A stretch of DNA of 23,234 nucleotides from an uncultured Bacteroidota bacterium (GTDB lineage: Bacteria > Bacteroidota > Bacteroidia > Bacteroidales > SZUA-534), in the NCBI GenBank assembly GCA_937885735.1, contig CALABN010000311.1, forward strand, positions 1 through 23,234, in the 5' to 3' direction. The stretch's first letter is position 1. Each line of letters starts with the position of its first letter. Position numbers and translations under genes: made by a program. Shown piece by piece: positions 6,826-15,176 of this stretch. The notes under the pieces were generated by a model. That model saw nothing but the letters and a program-made list of their open reading frames with translations, was not told the origin of the DNA and searched no databases.

Positions 6826-7484
6826 AAAAACTGTTTTACAACACCATTGGCGAAGATTTGCACTATGTGCTGAACAAATTGATGCAGGTTGATTGTCTAA
6901 AAGACTTTGTCCTTGTGGGAGGAACAGCGTTAAGTCTTCAGCGAGGACATAGAATATCAGTTGACATAGACTTGTTTACAGACTTGCCATATGGAAATAT
7001 GCCAATAGCGCACATTAAGCAATTTTTTGAAAGCAATTTTCCCATTTGTGAGAATATTGAATCATTGAACAGTAAATCTATTGGATATTCCTTAAGAGTA
7101 GGAATGGCTAAAGGCAAATTGATAAAAGTAGACCTGTTTTATACGGAACCCTTTATTTTCCCGATATTGTGCATAGATGGCATCAGATTGGCTGATGAAA
7201 AAGAAATATCTGCTATGAAAATGCTTGCCATAACAAGTCAGCAACGAAGGTCGAAAGATTATTGGGACATAAGGGAACTTATGGAATCATACTCATTGCG
7301 TGAACAAATAAGTTGGGGTATAAGGAGAAACCAATTTGCTTTAAACGAAAAAGATATAATAGATTCTTTAAAAACAATGGACACCGTTGAAAATGTGCCA
7401 ATCACACTTACTAATAAAAGCAAGGTTCAGCATTGGGAGTTGGTGTGTATGGATATAAAAGGCGAAGTCATAAAACCTGTATGA
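6822..7484 (+). CDS. AbiEii/AbiGii-family nucleotidyltransferase toxin
   Basis: The 220-aa cytoplasmic enzyme has the DNA polymerase beta-type nucleotidyltransferase fold of the AbiEii/AbiGii (MenT-like) toxin family. The core motif is LVGGTALSLQRGHR with GGTA at 33-36, followed by the metal-binding pair Asp48 and Asp50 in SVDIDLF. A third acidic position is Asp104 (KVDLFY). The downstream motif AMKMLAITSQQRRSKDYWDI (131-150) supplies the family's Lys and Asp residues. Known members transfer nucleotides, in some cases to tRNA, and arrest growth, giving abortive-infection phage defence. Residues expected for activity look intact. It overlaps the antitoxin by 4 bases. By eye the module is AT-richer than the housekeeping genes to its left, which fits horizontal acquisition. 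The substrate is unknown. Confidence 0.85.
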   Translation: MKKLFYNTIGEDLHYVLNKLMQVDCLKDFVLVGGTALSLQRGHRISVDIDLFTDLPYGNMPIAHIKQFFESNFPICENIESLNSKSIGYSLRVGMAKGKLIKVDLFYTEPFIFPILCIDGIRLADEKEISAMKMLAITSQQRRSKDYWDIRELMESYSLREQISWGIRRNQFALNEKDIIDSLKTMDTVENVPITLTNKSKVQHWELVCMDIKGEVIKPV

Positions 7485-7529
7485 AGAAAAAGGCATACAC
7501 TTATAATGTCTTTTGCCTTATACAAAGAG

Positions 7530-7560
7530 TTTGAGCGATTTGCAATTTTTTGCATCTTTA
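7530..7560 (+). promoter_or_regulatory. Possible promoter of the propeller-SpoIIE sensor gene
   Basis: TTTG at 7530-7533 is followed after 19 bases by CATCTTTA (7553-7560), a degenerate version of TAnnTTTG, with 20 bases left to ATG 7581. The spacing matches the Bacteroidetes -33/-7 arrangement, but the -7 match is imperfect. Confidence 0.3.
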
Positions 7561-7580
7561 AAGGCTTAAAAAGTTGATTT

Positions 7581-10500
7581 ATGAAAGTTTTGAAAATCAC
7601 CATTTTGCTGATGTTGTTTGCAATTTCGTCAATGGCATCGGCACAAATCAAGAATTATACGCCCATCAATTACGGCCCCAAAAACTACGGAAAGAATTTC
7701 GATTCAGAGAATTTGGCCATAGCGCAAAGCGCCCAGGGATTGATGTATTTCGGCACAGCCCAGGCAGTTTTTGAATATGACGGATATTCCTGGAAAAGAA
7801 ATTTTGTGAGGGAAGGTGTTTTGGTTTATTCCTTATTGCCAAGTGCGTCGGGCGACACCATTTTTGTTGGAGGAAACAACGAGTTCGGCTATTTGTCAGC
7901 CCGCAACGACGGCAATTATGACTATATGTCGTTGTCCGATTCCATACGTAATTATGTTTCGCCTTTTCACGAGGTCCGGAAGATTTACAACATTGGCAAC
8001 AAGGTCTATTATCAATGCGAAGAATACATTTTTGAATACAGCAATGGGGAAATAGCGATTATTCCGGCTGTTACAACGTTTCACACTTCGTTTTGTGTAA
8101 ATGACAGAATTTATATCCGTCAGCGGGAATTTGGCCTGAATTGCCTTGATGGCGATTCCATAAAAATGGTGCCGGGTGGAGAGGTTTTTGCCAATATCGG
8201 CATTTTTGGAATGATTCCCACGAAAGACGGCAAATGCCTGATAATAAGTTATGAAGATGGGTCGTGGATTATGGATTCCACAGGCATTGTGCCCAACACT
8301 TCGGGGTTGGATGAGGCCATTGCCAAAATCGGCTTTGGAGTGACAAGTTGCTCGTTGCTGAATGACAATACTTTGGCGTTGGGTTCTTACGGCAGTGGCA
8401 TTTTGGTAATAAGAATGGATGGCACCGTGATTTTGCACAAAACCACAGTGAACGGACTGATAGACAATTCCATAAACAGCATCTTCTGCGACCGCGAGCG
8501 TAATCTTTGGCTTACTACAAACAAGGGCATCACCTTGTTGCCAAGCAATGAGGTGTTTTCAATGTTTTCTTCGGAAAGCGGCATTGAGGGAAGTGTAAAC
8601 TGCGTGATACAATTCAACGGACGTTTGTATGTAGGCACGTCTGAAGGTATGTTTGCGCAAAATACCAATATGAAGGATTTTACTGAAAAACCCTTTGTGC
8701 CTGTAGGCAAATTCAATGGCGACGTGTGGTGTTTTGCCAATTATTCAGGTTCACTTATTGTTGGAACTTCCGACGGCTTGTTCCAGATGGGCAACGACAA
8801 GTCTTTTAATAAAATTGGCGGTGCAAATGTCAGGCATCTGTCGGTCAGCAGTGACGGCAAATACATTTTCGTCGGAGGTGACCAGGGCCTTACCATATAT
8901 GAATACAACGACATTGCGGGTTTCTGGCTCGAAGCATTCTCAAATTTGGGTGGATTCAGCATAACTGGCATTGAGAGTGTCATTGACGACAACGGCAACT
9001 ATGTAATATGGCTCGGTACAAGCATGTCCGGCTTTACACAGGTGCGTTTTGATGGATTCGACTACTCGATGAACAGCCTTTATTCCAACCCGGCAAAGCC
9101 TGTTAAGGTTTTCGGCCAGATGTGCTACATCAACAACGGCAACATTTTCACTTTTGAAAAAGAGAAGTTGGACGAGGTAATCAATGGCAAGACCACAAAT
9201 TTTGACGAGGATATTACTTTGGTGTTCGATGATGACATAAACACAATCAACCTAGTAAAGTCTGACGACAGCTTTGCCTGGCTTTCGCAAGGCACGGACA
9301 TTGCCTATATCCAGAAAGGCGACACCACATTGCATTATAAAAAGTTTTCCGGACTTGATGCCGGCGAGATAAACTGCATTTACACAACCGATAACAAGAC
9401 AGTGTGGCTTGGCACAATAAACGGTTTGGTATTGTGTGACAACGAGACTAATGTTGACTTTGCGCCATATTTTGGATTGAATAGAAGCATTGAGACCGAA
9501 GCACCAAACATTTTCATTAACAAGGGAAACGGCAAGATTCGTTACAAGTACAATTCAATGTCGTTTGTTTATTCCGCCCCTTGGTTTCAAATTCCCGGCA
9601 CACTCAAATACTCGTATTATCTTGAAGGATGGATGAAGGAATGGTCGAAATGGACAAGTGTGAACCACGCTGATTTTAGCAGCCTGCGTGAAGGAAAATA
9701 CACATTCAAGGTTAAGGCCAGCAATGTCTATGGCGACGAGAGCAGTGTTGCTGAATATACGTTCAGCATTCGTCCACCTTGGTACCGCACGCTTTGGGCC
9801 TATCTGATTTATATTGCCTTGCTTATCTTGCTTATTTTGGCTGGGGTAAAATACTATACATACCAACTAAAGGAACGCAACCGTCTTCTTGACCTTGAAG
9901 TCAAGCGCCAAACGAAACAAATAAACGCACAGTTGGACACCATCAAGGAGCAGAACGAATCGCTTACCGACAGCATCAACTATGCCGCCAGAATACAGCG
10001 CCTGTCGTTGCCAAACACCGACTGCATAAACAAGTACGTTGCCGAATCGTTTATCTTGTTCAAGCCTCGTGACATTGTAAGTGGCGATTTTTACTGGTGT
10101 GCTGAAATCAACAACAGACTTGTAATTACTGCCGCCGACTGCACTGGCCACGGTGTTCCAGGCGCAATGATGAGTATGCTCGGCATGAACTCTCTGAACT
10201 CAATTGTCAAGGTTGAAGGCAATGATGAACCTGGCCTTATTCTCAACGAATTGCGAGCCAGCATTGTACGTTCATTTGCCGACAAGGGAAAAGACGCCGC
10301 CAAAGACGGAATGGACCTATGTCTTCTTTCAATAGATGCCGAAAAGGGCGAATTGCAGTTTGCCGGCGCCCACAATCCTCTTTTCCAAATAAGCAAGGGT
10401 GAATTGACCGAGCACAAGACTGACCGTATGCCGTGTGCGTTGAGCGAGATAACGGCTGAAAACAAGCCTTTTACAACCAATACAATAAAGTTTGAAAAGG

Positions 10501-10718
10501 GCGACTGCTTCTATTTCTTGTCTGACGGCTATTGTGACCAGTTTGGAGGCGCCGATGGAAGGACAAAGTTTATGAAAGCGCGCTTTAAGAAACACTTGCT
10601 CGAAATTTGGGAACAGCCAATGGAGAAGCAGAGGGAACTGTTGAACAACATTCACAATGAGTTCAAGGGCGAAGCAGACCAGATTGACGATATTTTGGTT
10701 ATTGGCTTAAGGATGTAA
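7581..10718 (+). CDS. Envelope sensor: regulator propeller, Y_Y_Y domain, SpoIIE/PP2C phosphatase output
   Basis: The 1045-aa product has, in order: a signal peptide (1-21, ending ASA); a large periplasmic propeller (about 30-640) with two-component-regulator-type blades such as NLWLTTNKGITLLP (near 310) and TVWLGTINGLVLC (near 607); a Y_Y_Y domain (about 665-733, LKYSYYLEGWMKEWSKW); one membrane span (about 738-760); a coiled coil (about 762-810) ending in SINYAARIQRLSLP; and a cytoplasmic SpoIIE-type serine phosphatase. Metal-binding landmarks are RDIVSGDFYW (Asp836), AADCTGHGVPGAMM (Asp853), and LSDGYCDQFGG (Asp982). Relatives with the same sensor usually end in a histidine kinase; this one would instead dephosphorylate a Ser/Thr target, classically a STAS anti-anti-sigma factor. 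No STAS or anti-sigma gene is nearby. It converges on the CHAT operon. Domain calls are firm; ligand and target are unknown. Confidence 0.93.
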   Translation: MKVLKITILLMLFAISSMASAQIKNYTPINYGPKNYGKNFDSENLAIAQSAQGLMYFGTAQAVFEYDGYSWKRNFVREGVLVYSLLPSASGDTIFVGGNNEFGYLSARNDGNYDYMSLSDSIRNYVSPFHEVRKIYNIGNKVYYQCEEYIFEYSNGEIAIIPAVTTFHTSFCVNDRIYIRQREFGLNCLDGDSIKMVPGGEVFANIGIFGMIPTKDGKCLIISYEDGSWIMDSTGIVPNTSGLDEAIAKIGFGVTSCSLLNDNTLALGSYGSGILVIRMDGTVILHKTTVNGLIDNSINSIFCDRERNLWLTTNKGITLLPSNEVFSMFSSESGIEGSVNCVIQFNGRLYVGTSEGMFAQNTNMKDFTEKPFVPVGKFNGDVWCFANYSGSLIVGTSDGLFQMGNDKSFNKIGGANVRHLSVSSDGKYIFVGGDQGLTIYEYNDIAGFWLEAFSNLGGFSITGIESVIDDNGNYVIWLGTSMSGFTQVRFDGFDYSMNSLYSNPAKPVKVFGQMCYINNGNIFTFEKEKLDEVINGKTTNFDEDITLVFDDDINTINLVKSDDSFAWLSQGTDIAYIQKGDTTLHYKKFSGLDAGEINCIYTTDNKTVWLGTINGLVLCDNETNVDFAPYFGLNRSIETEAPNIFINKGNGKIRYKYNSMSFVYSAPWFQIPGTLKYSYYLEGWMKEWSKWTSVNHADFSSLREGKYTFKVKASNVYGDESSVAEYTFSIRPPWYRTLWAYLIYIALLILLILAGVKYYTYQLKERNRLLDLEVKRQTKQINAQLDTIKEQNESLTDSINYAARIQRLSLPNTDCINKYVAESFILFKPRDIVSGDFYWCAEINNRLVITAADCTGHGVPGAMMSMLGMNSLNSIVKVEGNDEPGLILNELRASIVRSFADKGKDAAKDGMDLCLLSIDAEKGELQFAGAHNPLFQISKGELTEHKTDRMPCALSEITAENKPFTTNTIKFEKGDCFYFLSDGYCDQFGGADGRTKFMKARFKKHLLEIWEQPMEKQRELLNNIHNEFKGEADQIDDILVIGLRM

Positions 10719-10929
10719 ACCTGAGGTTTTTGTGGTCAGGGATTTCCATATAATTAAGGGTAGAAGACACAAGGGGGGAAATCAATTAACAATTAATAAT
10801 TCACAATTCACAATGGCCAAACTTTTAAACACTCAACTCATCAACCTCTAAACTTTAAACGATTCTACTTTCGACCTTCAACTTTACAACAAATCAACCT
10901 TACCAGATATCAGGCGTTAATACTCCCAT
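10719..10929. repeat. Convergent spacer with dispersed CAATT/CACAAT repeat, copy 2
   Basis: This 211-base spacer separates two converging genes. At 10783-10814 it carries CAATTAACAATTAATAATT followed by CACAATTCACAATG, closely similar to 993-1024. Further on are several copies of an AACTTTAAAC-like motif (10821-10830, 10851-10860 and a variant at 10880-10889), also present at 3527-3536 beside dgt. I see no clear intrinsic terminator and no gene. Such motifs look like dispersed intergenic repeats rather than regulatory sites of either neighbour. Confidence 0.5.
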
Positions 10930-13110
10930 CTATTTGCTTGTAAACAGTTCGTCGCCGTCAAATGAGTATTGGACATATTTTGCGTTAATGGTTGATTCTT
11001 CAGCTCGTTTTGGTTCGTTGTCAAGTAGCGACACCACTTCCATTCTAGCATTGTCAACTTTTGACACCCAAACAGGATAAGTGGCTGTGCCCGTGTCGAA
11101 ATAGTTGTCGGTTAGCCAATTGCCTTCTGCATCAATAGAGTAGATAAAGAGTTCCGCACCATTGTCGGCTTCTACGGTTTCGTTTGCCAGTCCGGAAATC
11201 TTTGAATAAGCGCCGGCAATGTAGTATTTGTTGTTGGCTTTCAACACATTGCATATATAGCCCACAAATGGAATCTGTTTGTCCCACTCAAGTCCTAAAT
11301 TAGAGTTGAGGCATACAAAGTGAATGTTGTTTGTTTCCATTGTAAATGGCTTCAGACTGGTTCCGCCAAGCACAACAATGTATTTGTTGCTTATTTCATC
11401 AACCAGCATTTTTCGTGGAATTTCGTTTGCCTTAATTTCAGATGTTTGCTTTACGTTGCCTGCGTTGTCGAGCAGGAGCAGGAAATTGCGTATTGCGCCA
11501 GTCTTTGATATCGATGTCACTATGGTGGCAATGTCGTCGTTGATTGGCGTCACGTGCAGGCAGGCCTTGTTGCCGTCGCCTTGCTTGAATTGCTTTAGCC
11601 AGACAATGTTTTGTGCGGTGTCTATTTTGGCAACAAAGCCAAGTCTTTCTGATGTTTTTTTGTTAACGTATGAGCCCGACACTAACGTCTGTTTTTGTGC
11701 GGTGACGGCTTTGTCGTGGACAAAATAGCCGTCTTTCCAAATCTCGTTCAACGATATGGTTTGCGCATACAAGGTGTCGTTGTTGTATATCAAAAAGTTG
11801 CTGTTGTCTGCATCGTGCATGCCCAGCGAAATCATATTTTCGGCAAATGCATTCACCTTGTTGTCAAGCGACAGTTTTCCTAATTGCTTTTGTTGGCTGA
11901 CATATTGTTTAAGTCCCGCTTCGCCATTGTATTTTTTTTCAAACACAATGCTGTATTTTTTTATTTCATTTTCAGAGATGCCTTTTTCGAAGCATTTCAG
12001 CAGGGAGTCTGACGTAAAACGCTTGCTGATGGCCAAGTCGAAATAGTCGATGGCAGGATTGTCTTCACCAATGGCCAATAAACTCGTATCTTTTTGATAT
12101 GATGAAAGTTGTTGAAGAAAATCCACTCTCGATTGTTGGTACGTCAACAATGCGCCGGCAAGCGAGACAAAGTCGTATTTGTAAATTTTGTTCAGCAGTT
12201 GGACAGGCAATTTGTACTGTTCTTTCATCTCGTCAATACGGTCTTCCTTAAACAGACTCACATACTCATCGTAAAGATTGTCAAACTTTTGCACACTATT
12301 GTACAGATAAGCCACATCTTCATTTACGGTTTTGTAGAAGGTGTCAATCCAAAGGCTGAAATTCCAGAGTTGAATTTCCGGCGCAAGGAAATTTGCCTGA
12401 GTAAGTCCGTGCATTCGGTAGGTGACAATGGGTTTTAGCCTGTAGTTAAACTTGTAGTTTAGCATCGGATACTCCTTTAGTGAGTTCTGCAATTCCGTTA
12501 GAAAATAAATGGTTGAGTCGAAATTGATTTTCAGTTCGTCGAGTTGCTTGCGTAGATTTTCGTCGGCCAGGAAATAAAGGTCTTTCAGGTTGCTGTTACG
12601 TTTGTTTATTTCGTTGAAAATCTCGATGCACTTGTTGTATTTCGATGATGCATTGTAAAGGTTGCTTCTGTTCTGTTCAAAGTGGTTCCTGTAAAGGGCA
12701 GCCTTGTTGAGGCGTTTGTCAATATCGTTTGATATTTCCTCAAAAGTCGGGCCCTTCTTTGGGTTTGAGGCAACAACACTGTCAAAATATATGGCATCTT
12801 GTTTGGCAACTTTTTCGTCTAGATTGTATTTGGCCAACCTTAAATATAATTCCAAATCACTTATATTCTTAGCTATGGCTTTCTCTTGAAGGAATGGGTC
12901 ATAAGAAGGAATGCGACGTTCTATAATGATTGCCATTTTGTAAAGCGATGCTGAATGCGAATTGTTTTTTAAATGGGAAAAGGTTTCAAGTGTCTGAAAG
13001 GACTCATTGTCATCCATAACCTTGATGGATTCGTAAACGGTCTTGTATTTTTGGGCAAAGCCGAAATTCGCTGTCAGAAGTGCTATTGCAAGCAGAATAT
13101 ATTGTTTCAT
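10930..13110 (-). CDS. Exported protein of unknown family, helical N-half and propeller-like C-half
   Basis: I do not recognise this 726-aa protein. It starts with a signal peptide (MKQYILLAIALLTANFGFAQ). Residues about 25-400 are predicted by eye to be mostly helical and charged, with TPR-like or coiled stretches (SSKYNKCIEIFNEINKRNSN). Residues about 430-726 are rich in short beta strands with recurring aromatic/Gly/Asn turns (NFLIYNNDTLYAQT, IVVLGGTSLKPF, YYIAGAYSKISG), suggesting a beta-propeller. There is no cysteine cluster, lipobox or membrane anchor after the signal. It is the last gene of a three-gene operon, 18 bases after the OmpA-family gene stop, so it probably acts in the periplasm or outer membrane with the CHAT and OmpA proteins. 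No catalytic motif is visible. The function is inferred only from the neighbours. Confidence 0.8.
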   Translation of the reverse strand: MKQYILLAIALLTANFGFAQKYKTVYESIKVMDDNESFQTLETFSHLKNNSHSASLYKMAIIIERRIPSYDPFLQEKAIAKNISDLELYLRLAKYNLDEKVAKQDAIYFDSVVASNPKKGPTFEEISNDIDKRLNKAALYRNHFEQNRSNLYNASSKYNKCIEIFNEINKRNSNLKDLYFLADENLRKQLDELKINFDSTIYFLTELQNSLKEYPMLNYKFNYRLKPIVTYRMHGLTQANFLAPEIQLWNFSLWIDTFYKTVNEDVAYLYNSVQKFDNLYDEYVSLFKEDRIDEMKEQYKLPVQLLNKIYKYDFVSLAGALLTYQQSRVDFLQQLSSYQKDTSLLAIGEDNPAIDYFDLAISKRFTSDSLLKCFEKGISENEIKKYSIVFEKKYNGEAGLKQYVSQQKQLGKLSLDNKVNAFAENMISLGMHDADNSNFLIYNNDTLYAQTISLNEIWKDGYFVHDKAVTAQKQTLVSGSYVNKKTSERLGFVAKIDTAQNIVWLKQFKQGDGNKACLHVTPINDDIATIVTSISKTGAIRNFLLLLDNAGNVKQTSEIKANEIPRKMLVDEISNKYIVVLGGTSLKPFTMETNNIHFVCLNSNLGLEWDKQIPFVGYICNVLKANNKYYIAGAYSKISGLANETVEADNGAELFIYSIDAEGNWLTDNYFDTGTATYPVWVSKVDNARMEVVSLLDNEPKRAEESTINAKYVQYSFDGDELFTSK

Positions 13111-13128
13111 AATGCTGTCGTTTAAGTC

Positions 13129-15174
13129 TTATTCAATGATTTTCACTTCAACACGACGGTTCAGTGCGCGGTTTTCGTCTGACGTGTTTGGCACCATTGG
13201 CGACGATTTGCCATATCCCTTTGCCAACAGCGAATTGTCAGGAATGCCGTTGTCAGTCAAATAACTTACAACAGCCTGTGCGCGTTTTTCCGACAGTCGG
13301 TTGTTGTACCAGTCGGAGCCTATATCATCAGTGTGTGCCGATAGTTCTATTCTCACATTGTCATTGAGTTTCAGAAAGTTGATAAGACGGTTGAGTTCAT
13401 CGTACGAACTTGCGTTCAGTTCGGCGGAGTTGGTTTCAAAGGTAATGTTGTTGAAAGTCATCTTTGTGTCTTTGGTCAGCAGGTCGAGTTTCACGTTCAT
13501 ACGCTGGCTCTTTTTCGACTTTGTCACGTCAACTTTTGTATTGCTGTATGTGTAGCCCTTTTTGGCAACATCTATTTCGTAACTGTCGCCCTCGCGCAGT
13601 TCCACAATCAGGTTGCCGTCTTTGTCGCGTCTGGCAATAACCGACTTGTTCTCGTTTCTGCTCAAGTTCTTCACGTTGACCAGTACCGAATCGCCTCCTT
13701 CACCAGCATCAACGTCAATGAACATTGTCACCATTGTCGGCGTCAGTTCAATGTCTTCCTCAAACTCGTTGTAGAATATTTCGGCAACGGAGTTGAAGTA
13801 AAAGTCCTGTGGGTTGTAGTGTTCGCACTCTACGTGGAACTTGTAGGTTTTGCCAATGTTGAGCGTGCTCGAAAAATTGCCGTTACCAACCTGTGGCATA
13901 CTGTCCAGTATCAGTTGGTTGCTTGCCGAATCGTATATCGCTATTTTAGCCGACAGCGGACTGAACAGTTCATTGTCGTACACGTTCAGGTTATATTTCA
14001 CAATGGAAAAAATGGTTGTGTCGAAACGGTGTTCCACCGACTCTTTAAACGCATCGGTTTTTATGTAATGGTAGGAATGCGAGTATCCTTCTTGTGAGAA
14101 GTCAATCTTGTAGTTTCCGAATTCGTTGAGGTAAATGGCATATTCGCCGTGCGAGTCGGTTGAGTAGCGTCCTAAAATGGCAGAAGTTATGGCATCGGTT
14201 ACATTTATTTGTGTTACAATAGGTTTACCCGTATCGCCATCCTTTATTGTACCGAATAGTTTCATTGTAGGCAAGGGCTTCACTCCAGGGTCCATCTCAT
14301 ATTGATATGTCTTTTCAGGATGCTTCTTTGTCACTTTTTCAGGACTTGTTGTTTTTATGAAGATAGAGCCGTCGCTGTTTAACTGTGGCGAAAGGTCGTT
14401 ATACACCGTGCTGAATTCCTTTTGATATCGAGGAATAAGCCAGCCGTTTTCGAAAATGTTTTCTGATTTGATTTGGGTGTAGTAAATATTGTAAACATCG
14501 TCAGGCACCGATTTTCCGTCGGGAGTAGTGTCTTTTCTTTTTGATGCGAAGAACAAGGTTTTTTCGTCGGCACAGATGAAAGGCGTTTCCTGGCACCCTT
14601 CGTTGAATGATTTTGGCAAAAGAACCGGACCGACCCATTCGTTGTCGTTGTTACGATAGTACAAAACTAATTTTTTGCAGATTTCATCATCTTTCGTTTC
14701 AGCATTTTGTTTTGGACGGAGCAGGAATATGTAGTTGTTGTCAACTGATATTGTGGGAGAAAACTCATCATCGTTGGTGTTGATTGGGCGGTCAAATTTG
14801 GTTGGGTTTTTCCATTCGTCATTTATCAGTGTCACATAAAATATGTCGTAGGTGGCATCAACTTTAGCGTGGAAAAGCAGTTGGGTGCCGTCGTGGTTGA
14901 ACGACAGACCGCCTACATTGGCGTCTTTCAGTTCGTTGTCAAACACGGGTATTGCCAGTGGTTCGGACCAAGTGCCGTTCACATTTTTTGACTCATAAAC
15001 GGAAGTCGCATTTTCCTTTTTCCCGACAAACACCATTTTGGAGCCGTCGTGAGTTATTGCCGGACTCGTTACAGAGCCGTCAAAGTTTGGGAAAAGGTCG
15101 GTTTGGGCAATGCCTGCAACCGACATAGCGAGCAAGAACAGCAGACATAATGAATATTTCATTGACAATGACAT
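13129..15174 (-). CDS. OmpA-family envelope protein with PD40 propeller and carboxypeptidase-regulatory domain
   Basis: The 681-aa product has: a signal peptide (about 1-23, ending AGIAQ), WD40-like PD40 propeller blades (about 25-290; SPAITHDGSKMVFVGKK, LSFNHDGTQLLFHAK, SPTISVDNNYIFLL), a carboxypeptidase-regulatory-like beta domain (about 305-380; LFGTIKDGDTGKPIVTQINV), further beta-rich stretches, and a C-terminal OmpA domain (about 570-680). The OmpA peptidoglycan-binding signature is IELSAHTDDIGSDWYNNRLS followed by KRAQAVVSYL and NRRVEVKI. The order propeller-CRD-OmpA resembles PorE of the type IX secretion system, but the TPR segment of PorE is absent, so I do not use that name. The start lies 2 bases after the CHAT stop; a second ATG at 15162 gives an equally good signal peptide. 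It probably anchors partner proteins to the cell wall. Confidence 0.9.
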   Translation of the reverse strand: MSLSMKYSLCLLFLLAMSVAGIAQTDLFPNFDGSVTSPAITHDGSKMVFVGKKENATSVYESKNVNGTWSEPLAIPVFDNELKDANVGGLSFNHDGTQLLFHAKVDATYDIFYVTLINDEWKNPTKFDRPINTNDDEFSPTISVDNNYIFLLRPKQNAETKDDEICKKLVLYYRNNDNEWVGPVLLPKSFNEGCQETPFICADEKTLFFASKRKDTTPDGKSVPDDVYNIYYTQIKSENIFENGWLIPRYQKEFSTVYNDLSPQLNSDGSIFIKTTSPEKVTKKHPEKTYQYEMDPGVKPLPTMKLFGTIKDGDTGKPIVTQINVTDAITSAILGRYSTDSHGEYAIYLNEFGNYKIDFSQEGYSHSYHYIKTDAFKESVEHRFDTTIFSIVKYNLNVYDNELFSPLSAKIAIYDSASNQLILDSMPQVGNGNFSSTLNIGKTYKFHVECEHYNPQDFYFNSVAEIFYNEFEEDIELTPTMVTMFIDVDAGEGGDSVLVNVKNLSRNENKSVIARRDKDGNLIVELREGDSYEIDVAKKGYTYSNTKVDVTKSKKSQRMNVKLDLLTKDTKMTFNNITFETNSAELNASSYDELNRLINFLKLNDNVRIELSAHTDDIGSDWYNNRLSEKRAQAVVSYLTDNGIPDNSLLAKGYGKSSPMVPNTSDENRALNRRVEVKIIE

Positions 15175-15176
15175 AA

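Noticed and set aside
7490..7519. Possible terminator after the nucleotidyltransferase (AAGGCA/TGCCTT)
   Set aside because: There are only six pairs, with an 18-base loop and no T tract, so it is too weak to call.
13129..15174. Naming the OmpA-family gene porE (type IX secretion)
   Set aside because: The propeller-CRD-OmpA order is similar, but the N-terminal TPR part is missing and no other secretion-system genes are in the window.
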